Source: Bacteroidales bacterium UBA5515
Lineage (GTDB): Bacteria; Bacteroidota; Bacteroidia; Bacteroidales; P3
NCBI GenBank assembly: GCA_002423895.1
Contig: DIOL01000017.1
Location: 14,258 to 43,209, forward strand
Direction of reading: 5' to 3'
DNA length: 28,952 nucleotides
Shown here: piece by piece, positions 1-6,936 of the stretch
How positions within the stretch are numbered: the stretch's first letter is position 1
How the letters are laid out: the number at the start of each line of letters is the position of its first letter
The notes under the pieces: model-generated
Told to the model about the DNA's origin: nothing
The model's database searches: none
The model's input: the letters and a program-made list of their open reading frames with translations, nothing else
Program-made: the position numbers and the translations under genes

Positions 1-1106
1 CAAATTATAAGACAATGAAAAAAGTTATTTTATATATCAGAGTATTTGCCATAATATTATTTAGTGGCATTGGCATAAAAGCAATAGGACAAGATCCACA
101 ATATTTTGATAGCTGGATGTTTAATGAGGTTGTAAATCAAGGATGCATTTCAATACCTGTATCAGAAAGTGATGTATTTGCACATGCATGTAATTTTGGC
201 CCTTTAGTAAATGTATATGCATATGCTCAACCTTATTTTACTGACTCGATAATTTCTATAAAAGGAATTGCTATTGTTGGTGCTTGGTTTACAAATCCTG
301 ATACCAAAAATGCATTTTATTTTCAAATAAGAGATTCAAGTCTAAATAACATATTGGCAGAAATAAGATATGACACAATCCCTTTTCCCTTTTCACCAAC
401 ACCTACTTGGAATATTCATAATCAGTTTGCAGAAGTATTATTTGACAGTTCAATTTTTATTAATGCAAATAAATTTTATACTGTTATGACATTACAAGAA
501 GCAAATTCGGTCGCTCCAACTATCTTTTGGTCACACGTTATGACTTTTGGTTTATTGCCAGATAAATGCACAGTAACAGAATATCCTAAATGTCTAACGA
601 ATGTTCAATGGGAGATATTAATTGATCATAATACGCATCAGCCACCATTAGGACTTGCTCTTTTCCCAATTCTTGACACATTAACTTATCCTCAAGATTC
701 TCTTGGATTATCAAAGGTTAATTCTGATGTTGAGATTAATATTTATCCTAACCCAACAGAAAATGAATTAAATATTTCTTCTTCTGTTGAAATAACTAAG
801 ATTGAAATATTAAATATTCTTGGACAGGTTGTTTACACAAATGAAATGAAGTCTAAAAATACTAAAATAGACATCTCCAATCTTCCAAAAGGTAACTATA
901 TAGCAAAAATCCACACTGAAAAGGGAGTTAAAACAGAGAAAATCCTGATTCAGTAATAAAGATTTATTAAAAGGAAAAATGCAAAAAGTATTGTGTAAGA
1001 TTTGCACAGGAAACAAATTATAAGACAATGAAAAAAGTTATTTTATATATCAGAGTATTTGCCATAATATTATTTAGTGGCATTGGCATAACAGCAATAG
1101 GACAAG
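1..1106 (+). repeat. Direct repeat covering the 5' ends of the two T9SS paralogues
   Basis: Positions 1-93 and 1014-1106 (offset 1013) are identical except for one base (79 versus 1092). The repeat includes 14 nt before each ATG and the whole signal-peptide coding part. A second identical block of 55 nt lies at 436-490 and 1452-1506. The left edge cannot be set because the window starts inside the repeat. The listed coordinates span both copies. Confidence 0.9.
15..956 (+). CDS. T9SS type A sorting domain protein (tandem copy 1)
   Basis: A 313-residue exported protein of unknown function. Residues 1-26 form a signal peptide (basic MKK start, hydrophobic core, ending AIGQ). The last ~75 residues are a type IX secretion type A sorting domain, recognised by INIYPNPTENELNIS, then ILNILGQVV and a closing LPKGNYIAKIHTEKG block. 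Family knowledge says such proteins cross the outer membrane by the T9SS and are anchored or released after the domain is cleaved. The middle part (residues 27-230) matches no domain I recognise; it contains IRDSSLNN and a few cysteines. The next gene is a paralogue in the same orientation, with almost identical start sequence. The ATG is well placed before the signal peptide. The upstream promoter lies outside the window. Confidence 0.85.
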   Translation: MKKVILYIRVFAIILFSGIGIKAIGQDPQYFDSWMFNEVVNQGCISIPVSESDVFAHACNFGPLVNVYAYAQPYFTDSIISIKGIAIVGAWFTNPDTKNAFYFQIRDSSLNNILAEIRYDTIPFPFSPTPTWNIHNQFAEVLFDSSIFINANKFYTVMTLQEANSVAPTIFWSHVMTFGLLPDKCTVTEYPKCLTNVQWEILIDHNTHQPPLGLALFPILDTLTYPQDSLGLSKVNSDVEINIYPNPTENELNISSSVEITKIEILNILGQVVYTNEMKSKNTKIDISNLPKGNYIAKIHTEKGVKTEKILIQ

Positions 1107-1954
1107 TTCCCCAATATTATGATAGTTGGATGTTTAATGAGGTTATAAATCAAGGATGTATTTCATTACCATTATCTCACGAAGAAGCATTACATAAAAC
1201 AGTTGGCATTTGTAATTTATTAAATGGTGATGCATATGCACAACCTTATTTTACGGACTCAATAATTTCAATAAAAGGAATAGCTATTTTGGGCTCATGG
1301 TTTATAGATCCTGACGATAAAGAAGAATTATATTTACAAATTAGAGATTCAAGTTTAAATAATATATTTGCACAAATAAGATATGATACAATTCCATTTC
1401 CTGTATCAACAACACCCCCTTGGAATGCTAATTGTAATTCGTTTAAAGAATTATTATTTGACAGTTCAATTTTTATTAATGCAAATAAATTTTATACTGT
1501 TATGACTTCATCAAGTTCATTTGACTCTTTTACTGGGGTTATTAGTTTCATTTTTTTGACAGATTCTTGCAAAGTAACAGAAAAACCTAAATGGTATACA
1601 AATGGGCAATGGACTGAAATCACAGTTCCTAATTTTAATCAGCCACCATTAGGACTTGCACTTTTCCCAATTCTTGATACATTAACTTATCCGGAACAAA
1701 ATGATATTTCAGTAATTAATTCTGAAGTGGAGATAAACATTTATCCTAATCCTGCAAAAAATGAATTAAATGTTTCTTCTTCAATTGAAATTGCAAAGAT
1801 TGAAATTTTAAATATTCTTGGACAATTAGTTTTCACAAAAGAATTAAAATCTAAAAACACAAAGATAAACATCTCTATCCTTCCAAAAGGTAATTATATA
1901 GCCAAAATTCATACTACAAAAGGAGTTAGAACAACTAAATTTGTGGTTAAATAG
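1028..1954 (+). CDS. T9SS type A sorting domain protein (tandem copy 2)
   Basis: A 308-residue paralogue of the preceding gene, 71 nt downstream in the same orientation. It has the same signal peptide (differing by one residue, GITAIGQ versus GIKAIGQ), the same undefined central region (YAQPYFTDSIISIKGIA, IRDSSLNNIF, PPLGLALFPILDTLTYP) and the same C-terminal type A sorting domain (INIYPNPAKNELNVS, ILNILGQLV, LPKGNYIAKIH). It is expected to be a cell-surface or secreted T9SS cargo; its function is unknown. Conservation with copy 1 is patchy: some stretches are identical at the DNA level while neighbouring ones differ in sequence and length. A bidirectional terminator follows at 2042-2076. Confidence 0.85.
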   Translation: MKKVILYIRVFAIILFSGIGITAIGQVPQYYDSWMFNEVINQGCISLPLSHEEALHKTVGICNLLNGDAYAQPYFTDSIISIKGIAILGSWFIDPDDKEELYLQIRDSSLNNIFAQIRYDTIPFPVSTTPPWNANCNSFKELLFDSSIFINANKFYTVMTSSSSFDSFTGVISFIFLTDSCKVTEKPKWYTNGQWTEITVPNFNQPPLGLALFPILDTLTYPEQNDISVINSEVEINIYPNPAKNELNVSSSIEIAKIEILNILGQLVFTKELKSKNTKINISILPKGNYIAKIHTTKGVRTTKFVVK

Positions 1955-2041
1955 TATATTGACTATTATACTTATTAGTAAGTAATGCTTTCTTTATGAT
2001 TATTTGCCTATAAAATTTATATCTATAACCTTAAACAAAGA

Positions 2042-2076
2042 AAAAGCCTTCCATTTTTATGTAAAGGAAGGCTTTT
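2042..2076. terminator. Bidirectional rho-independent terminator
   Basis: A perfect 11-bp stem (AAAAGCCTTCC at 2042-2052 with GGAAGGCTTTT at 2066-2076) has a 13-nt loop. It lies between the convergent ends of the second T9SS gene and cydB, with T-rich sequence downstream on each strand, so it can serve both. Confidence 0.85.
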
Positions 2077-2101
2077 ATCTTTAAAAGAACTTGATTAATT
2101 T

Positions 2102-3250
2102 CTAATATTTATGTTGGTCTCCTTGCATTTCTTCCTTCGTTATTGATACCTTGTCCATTTTTCTCCATGCGTAGAAAATATAAGCTAAAACAAATGGAAT
2201 AATTAGAGAAACAATTGATATTACCCTTAGAGTAAACAGGCTTGATGAGGAATTGTAAATTGTCAGTGAGGATTGAGGGTTGAAAGTTGAAGGATAATAA
2301 GCTGTATTATTATAACCTGCATTCAGGAATAAACTAAGCACTGCCAAAACTGTTCCAATTCCTGCAAACCAGATTCCTTTTTTGAACATTGTTTTTGCGA
2401 ACATTGTTTTTATTAATCCATATAAAACCAGTATTACTCCAGTTAATAAAAGTCCTGAAATCACTGGCATTTCAATCAGGTTATTAAAGTATTTATATTC
2501 CTGCATTGAAACAATTCCTGTTTGCTTGTCAACTGCAAAACCATCTGAAAGTAAAGTAACAGCTAAGAATGTTACAAACAAAACAACAAACATTGTTCCG
2601 CAAAGTTTTAGAGTTTTCTTTGCTCTTTCTTGAATGGTTTGGTCGTTGATATTATTAATAAAATATAGCAAGCCCAAAGTGCGTGAAAGAAACAAAACAA
2701 CCAATCCAAGCAAAAGGTTACGAGGATTTGCAAGAGCTTCCAATCCATGAAGAGGGTTAGTCCATTGTGAAATTACAGGCATAAATGGGTTAGTAATGTT
2801 TTCTTTATTTACAACAAATTCACTTCCTGTAAAGAAAGTGCCAACAGCAACTCCCAAAAGAAAAGTTCCCAAAAAACCATTAATTAAAAGGAATGTATTA
2901 TAAGTTTTTTCGCCTAAAAAATTATTCTCTTTCTTTCTGAATTCAAAACTTACAGCTTGAATAATAAAACAAAAAAGAATTATCATCCAAACCCAGTAAG
3001 CACCACCAAAGGAAGTGGAATAGAAAAGAGGGAAGGCAGCAAAGAAAGCTCCTCCAAAAGTAACTAAGGTTGTAAATGTAAACTCCCATTTTCTTCCAAT
3101 GGAATTTACCATCATTGTTTTCTCTATTTCAGTTTTACCTAATTGAGGAATTAGCGTTTGTCCTCCCTGAACAAAAAGAAGAAAAACTAAAATTGCTCCA
3201 AGTAGAGAAATAATAAACCACCAGTATTGTATGAAAAAATTGTAATCCAT
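2102..3250 (-). CDS. cydB: Cytochrome bd ubiquinol oxidase subunit II
   Basis: A 382-residue polytopic inner-membrane protein, close to the ~380 residues usual for CydB. With CydA it forms the bd quinol oxidase, which reduces oxygen to water with high affinity using quinol electrons. About eight to nine hydrophobic segments are visible, starting with WWFIISLLGAILVFLLF. The first loop reads FVQGGQTLI where the enterobacterial protein has a DGFDMG-type sequence; I believe this variant is usual in Bacteroidota. The segment GRKWEFTFTTLVTFGGAFFAAFP is typical of the family. It starts 12 nt after the cydA stop and is the last gene of the operon, followed by a terminator. It suggests life with low or fluctuating oxygen. 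Confidence 0.95.
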   Translation of the reverse strand: MDYNFFIQYWWFIISLLGAILVFLLFVQGGQTLIPQLGKTEIEKTMMVNSIGRKWEFTFTTLVTFGGAFFAAFPLFYSTSFGGAYWVWMIILFCFIIQAVSFEFRKKENNFLGEKTYNTFLLINGFLGTFLLGVAVGTFFTGSEFVVNKENITNPFMPVISQWTNPLHGLEALANPRNLLLGLVVLFLSRTLGLLYFINNINDQTIQERAKKTLKLCGTMFVVLFVTFLAVTLLSDGFAVDKQTGIVSMQEYKYFNNLIEMPVISGLLLTGVILVLYGLIKTMFAKTMFKKGIWFAGIGTVLAVLSLFLNAGYNNTAYYPSTFNPQSSLTIYNSSSSLFTLRVISIVSLIIPFVLAYIFYAWRKMDKVSITKEEMQGDQHKY

Positions 3251-3262
3251 AATATTTAAGTT

Positions 3263-4792
3263 TTAAAATCCTTTTTTAATTTGCTTAAACATAATGCTGA
3301 GTTCAGCAATCAGCAAAACAGTGAATAAAACACAGAATATAATAAATGTTGTTGCAACTGAACTTGAACTTAAAGCAGAAATGGCAGCAGAGGTTGGCAT
3401 AAGATCTTGAATTACCCAAGGTTGACGTCCCATTTCAGCCACAATCCATCCACTTTGAGAAACCATATAGGCAAGAGGAATACATAAAATACATAACCAC
3501 AAGAACCATTTATAGTTTTCAAAAGGTTTCTTTTTGCCAATCAAATAGGTAATAACAATAAACATTAGAATAAAGAATGAACCAAAAATCACCATAAATC
3601 TGAATGCATAGAAAGTAATTGCAACATTTGGAATAAGTTCCGATTCATCTTTAATAAAACCATAACCAAAGTTTGAGTAATTATCATTCAGGATTCTTAA
3701 TTGCTTTTGAGTTTCATATTCATTTCCAGCTTTCTTAGCTTTTTTGTAATCGGCCAATGCTTGAATTGCTTTCTTGCCGCTTTCCATTTTTTCTTTTGCA
3801 GAAAGTTCTTTAGAACCATCTTGAGTAGGATATCCTCCATTTAACAGATCTGTAATTCCAGGAACATAGGCATTTATATCTCTATATGATAAGAAAGAAA
3901 GAGCATAAGGAATGCCAATATTAAAATAGGAAGGATTTTCAATATCTTGCATTGCTTTTTCATGTGGTTTCAATATGCCAAATGCAACAAGTGGAGCTTG
4001 AGTTTGACCTTTATACAAACCTTCCATTGCAGCAAGTTTCATTGGTTGTTTTTGTGCAACTTGATATGCAGAACCATCACCAGTATAAATTGTTAAAGCA
4101 ATACCTGCCAATCCAACTATAGCAGCAATCTTAATGCTTTTTTTAGCAAATTCAATATGTTGTTTCTTTAACAGGAACCAGGCACTGACTCCAATACAGG
4201 CAGCTGAGCCGACAACCCAGCAAGAAGTAACTGTATGGAAAAACTTATTAATTGCAATAGGGGATAGAGCTACTGCCCAAAAATCTGTCATCTCATTTCT
4301 AACAGTATCAGGATTAAAACTCATTCCAGTTGGGAACTGCATCCATGCATTAGCAATTAATATCCAAAGAGCAGAAATTGAAGCTCCAAAAACAGTAAGC
4401 CAAGTTGATGCTAAGTGAAATCCTTTGCTAACTTTGTTCCATCCAAAAAACATAATAGCAATGAAAGTGGCTTCCATAAAGAATGCCAGAATTCCTTCAA
4501 TTGCAAGTGGCGCTCCAAAAATATCACCAACAAACCAAGAATAGTTTGACCAGTTTGTTCCAAATTGAAATTCAAGAATTAAACCTGTTGCAACACCTAT
4601 TGCAAAGTTAACTCCAAATAGTCGCATCCAAAACTTAGTAATTGTTTTCCACTGTTCATTCTTTGTGCGATAATAGATTGTCTCCATTACTCCAATAATA
4701 ATTCCCAGACCCAAAGTCAAAGGAACAAAGAGCCAATGATATATTGCCGTTAGTGCAAACTGAGCCCTTGACCAAAGTACTAAATCTTCCAT
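3263..4792 (-). CDS. cydA: Cytochrome bd ubiquinol oxidase subunit I
   Basis: A 509-residue integral membrane protein and the haem-bearing subunit of bd oxidase. His19 in AIYHWLF corresponds to a known haem ligand, and the histidine in NKFFHTVTS fits the haem b558 ligand. The quinol-binding Q loop contains KQPMKLAAMEGLY, matching the Lys and Glu implicated in quinol oxidation, and GRQPW occurs near the C-terminal part. A long lysine-rich stretch (SAKEKMESGKKAIQALADYK) sits within the periplasmic loop region. It lies 11 nt downstream of the DUF4492 gene and 12 nt upstream of cydB, so co-transcription is near certain. No promoter motif was seen directly before it. Confidence 0.96.
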   Translation of the reverse strand: MEDLVLWSRAQFALTAIYHWLFVPLTLGLGIIIGVMETIYYRTKNEQWKTITKFWMRLFGVNFAIGVATGLILEFQFGTNWSNYSWFVGDIFGAPLAIEGILAFFMEATFIAIMFFGWNKVSKGFHLASTWLTVFGASISALWILIANAWMQFPTGMSFNPDTVRNEMTDFWAVALSPIAINKFFHTVTSCWVVGSAACIGVSAWFLLKKQHIEFAKKSIKIAAIVGLAGIALTIYTGDGSAYQVAQKQPMKLAAMEGLYKGQTQAPLVAFGILKPHEKAMQDIENPSYFNIGIPYALSFLSYRDINAYVPGITDLLNGGYPTQDGSKELSAKEKMESGKKAIQALADYKKAKKAGNEYETQKQLRILNDNYSNFGYGFIKDESELIPNVAITFYAFRFMVIFGSFFILMFIVITYLIGKKKPFENYKWFLWLCILCIPLAYMVSQSGWIVAEMGRQPWVIQDLMPTSAAISALSSSSVATTFIIFCVLFTVLLIAELSIMFKQIKKGF

Positions 4793-4803
4793 AAATTAAA
4801 GTT

Positions 4804-5025
4804 TTAATTATTAATTGTTCTCTTTTCCATTTCATTAACAATATATTCTGACTTTTCTTCCTTAGTGTCTCCTTTTGAAGAGAGAAAATTAGGGAAGAAA
4901 AAGACTTTCAATATTGCAAACATTATAAATAATTTAATAAGAATAATTATCCAAAGAGTTTTACCCAAGGTCATTGAGCGAAACCCTTCATAATAGAATA
5001 AAAATACTTTCTTAAATACATTCAT
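4804..5025 (-). CDS. DUF4492 small membrane protein of the cyd operon
   Basis: A 73-residue protein with one hydrophobic segment (about residues 24-44, LWIIILIKLFIMFAILKVFFF) preceded by FYYEGFRSMTLGKT, followed by a charged tail. The sequence matches the DUF4492 family, which I know as a Bacteroidota protein encoded next to cydA. Its position 11 nt before cydA supports a role as an accessory subunit or assembly factor of bd oxidase, comparable to but not homologous with small subunits such as CydX; that role is an inference. It starts 18 nt after the stop of the TsaC-like gene. Confidence 0.9.
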   Translation of the reverse strand: MNVFKKVFLFYYEGFRSMTLGKTLWIIILIKLFIMFAILKVFFFPNFLSSKGDTKEEKSEYIVNEMEKRTINN

Positions 5026-5043
5026 AAGTAATTTTAATGTAAT

Positions 5044-5583
5044 TTATCTTATTTTGATTGTTTCTCCCTCCAAAGTTATTTTGAAGATTGAAGAGGCTTG
5101 AGAAGATTCTTTATCTTGCTCAACTTCTGCAATAAAATCAACGCCATTTTTTATTTCATTGCTTATTTCTTTAAAGCTTTTTGGAGAAGGTTGATTTGAA
5201 ATGTTGGCAGAAGTGCTTACTACAGGTTTTTTGAAATTTCGTATTAGTTCCTGACAGTATTTGTGTTTGGGAATTCTTATCCCAATTGTCTCGTCTTGAG
5301 AAAGAAGAGAAGGAAGGTTTTTTGACTTTGGATAAATAATGGTTAGGGGTGTTTCGAATTCATTCAATAACGATAAGGCTTGAGAGGGAAGAAATTCAAT
5401 GTATTTCTCTAACATTTCAATATTACTTACTAAAATAATTAGATTTTTACTTGAATCTCTTCCTTTGAGAGAAATGATTTTCTCTATAGCCTTTATGTTT
5501 GTGGCATCGCATCCTAAACCCCAAATTGTATCTGTGGGGTAAAGAATAATCCCTCCATTATTTAAAATTTCTATCTCTTTCAA
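5044..5583 (-). CDS. L-threonylcarbamoyladenylate synthase, Sua5/YciO/YrdC family
   Basis: A 179-residue soluble protein with the YrdC fold and no Sua5 C-terminal domain. Family enzymes make threonylcarbamoyl-AMP from threonine, bicarbonate and ATP, the first step of the t6A modification of ANN-decoding tRNAs. Diagnostic blocks are YPTDTIWGLGCDATN (residues 15-29), KGRDSSKNLIILVS, IGIRIPKHKY and VVSTSANISNQPSP. It sits 18 nt upstream of DUF4492 and 48 nt downstream of the pepE-like gene, which suggests one transcript with the cyd genes; the functional link is unclear. YciO-type paralogues of uncertain function cannot be excluded, though the short length and STSAN motif favour the synthase. 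Confidence 0.88.
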   Translation of the reverse strand: MKEIEILNNGGIILYPTDTIWGLGCDATNIKAIEKIISLKGRDSSKNLIILVSNIEMLEKYIEFLPSQALSLLNEFETPLTIIYPKSKNLPSLLSQDETIGIRIPKHKYCQELIRNFKKPVVSTSANISNQPSPKSFKEISNEIKNGVDFIAEVEQDKESSQASSIFKITLEGETIKIR

Positions 5584-5630
5584 TAGGTTTTTTGTGTTTT
5601 TTAATAGAAAATAGATATTGATGATTTTAT

Positions 5631-6350
5631 TTATTGCATTAAGAAATTAATATCATCTTTCAATGTATATTCTTTTGCTTCTCTATCTCCTCTGAAAACT
5701 TTCATCTTATTGTTTCTTCCAATAAGTTTTAAGTTTCCTTTTTCTAAAGAAAGAGCAGTTGCTTCTCTAATTCCAGCAACCCAAACATTAGGTTCAATTT
5801 TAATAAATTCTCCCAATCTATCATCTCTTGTTTCTCCACCATGTTTTGGATCAAAGAAATCAGTGTAGTGAGGATTTATTTGGAAAGGAACCAAGTTCAT
5901 GCAGTTAAAGCTTTTTGGCTCAATAATTGGCATGTCGTTGGTTGTTTTAATGGTAGGACCTGCAATATTGCTTCCTGCACTCCATCCCATATAAGGCATA
6001 CCTTTTTTAGCTCTATTAGCAATAGCTTTCATTATTTTGTTTTGGTAAAGCTCATAAGCCAAATGGAATGTGTTTCCTCCACCAACAGCAATACATTTTG
6101 CATTTTTTACAGCTTCTTCAGGATCTTTTTCCTTGTGAATACTATATAGGTTTAACCCTAAAGTTTTAAATACTTTCTTAACTTTTTGCTCATAAACATC
6201 ATATCCCATTGACACTCCAGCATAAGGGATAAATAAAACATCCTTAACATTATGTCTTAAGCAAAAGTCTTTAATTAAATCTTGACACCATCCAAGATAT
6301 TCTTCTCCAGCATTAGTTGAATTACTAATTAATAAAAGATTTCGTTTCAT
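5631..6350 (-). CDS. pepE: Dipeptidase E-like peptidase, family S51
   Basis: A 239-residue cytoplasmic protein. Family S51 dipeptidase E cleaves Asp-X dipeptides with a Ser-His-Asp triad. The nucleophile elbow GWSAGSN places Ser124, NDMPI gives Asp139 and INPHYTDF gives His161, spaced as in the Escherichia coli enzyme (Ser120, Asp135, His157). The preceding AVGGGNTFHL block is also typical. Length fits the ~230 of the family. The ATG follows the membrane-protein stop by 23 nt, so the two are probably co-transcribed. A related cyanophycinase-like function is less likely given the length and motifs. Confidence 0.88.
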   Translation of the reverse strand: MKRNLLLISNSTNAGEEYLGWCQDLIKDFCLRHNVKDVLFIPYAGVSMGYDVYEQKVKKVFKTLGLNLYSIHKEKDPEEAVKNAKCIAVGGGNTFHLAYELYQNKIMKAIANRAKKGMPYMGWSAGSNIAGPTIKTTNDMPIIEPKSFNCMNLVPFQINPHYTDFFDPKHGGETRDDRLGEFIKIEPNVWVAGIREATALSLEKGNLKLIGRNNKMKVFRGDREAKEYTLKDDINFLMQ

Positions 6351-6373
6351 AAATAAATAAGTATATTATAGTT

Positions 6374-6850
6374 TTAAAATGATTGAATTGCAGTACTAAT
6401 GCCAACTATAACCATTATAATAATAAAAATGATATAAAGACATATTCCAACTATGGTAGCAATTCCCATAAATTTCATTAATGAAGCAAGTTTTTTAGTT
6501 CCTTTTTCTACTTCTGTTTGATTGTTTTGAGTGATTCCAAATTTAGTATAATTTGAAGATTGGATAATTAATCTTCCTCCAATAAAGTAGAGAATTGAAC
6601 AAGCAAAGAAAACAATAAAAGAAATAATATTTACGTAACTTCCCCAATATAATTCCAATGCGGATGTAAGTGTATCTAATAATAAGTATAAGAAAGATAA
6701 GATAAACATAAATGCTGCTCCAACATAAGCAAGTATTCCGAAAAACATACCCCATTTACAATAAGCCAAAAGATGATTTTTAATTTCTTGATTAATGATT
6801 AATTCTTCTTGTTCTTGAGGAACTTCTTTTTCAATTGTAATTTCTTCCAT
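6374..6850 (-). CDS. Three-helix membrane protein, DUF5362-like
   Basis: A 158-residue protein of unknown function. It has an acidic N-terminal ~25 residues (rich in E), then three hydrophobic segments at about 35-58, 74-96 and 127-150, with a polar stretch (QSSNYTKFGITQNNQTEVEKGTKK) between the second and third. It resembles the DUF5362 family of Bacteroidota membrane proteins; this match is from memory. It is the first gene after a divergent promoter region and is followed at 23 nt by the pepE-like gene. Nothing in the sequence gives a catalytic role. Confidence 0.72.
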   Translation of the reverse strand: MEEITIEKEVPQEQEELIINQEIKNHLLAYCKWGMFFGILAYVGAAFMFILSFLYLLLDTLTSALELYWGSYVNIISFIVFFACSILYFIGGRLIIQSSNYTKFGITQNNQTEVEKGTKKLASLMKFMGIATIVGICLYIIFIIIMVIVGISTAIQSF

Positions 6851-6879
6851 AATATTTATATTTTAAGGTTAATACTTCG

Positions 6880-6887
6880 CAAAGGTA
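6880..6887 (-). promoter_or_regulatory. Bacteroidota -7 promoter box for the minus-strand run
   Basis: On the minus strand this reads TACCTTTG, an exact match to the Bacteroidota -7 consensus TAnnTTTG, about 30 nt before the start of the DUF5362-like gene. A TTG is available about 23 nt further upstream. No comparable box was seen within the downstream genes' gaps, so it may drive the whole run down to cydB. Confidence 0.65.
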
Positions 6888-6900
6888 TATATTTTTTTTG

Positions 6901-6908
6901 TACTTTCG
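6901..6908 (+). promoter_or_regulatory. -7 promoter box for the BatA/vWA gene
   Basis: TACTTTCG followed by CA closely fits the Bacteroidota -7 pattern (one mismatch to TAnnTTTG). It lies 29 nt before the ATG at 6937 and only 13 bp from the opposite-strand box at 6880-6887, making a compact divergent promoter. Confidence 0.55.
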
Positions 6909-6936
6909 CACAATTAAAATAACGTTTTTACAATAA

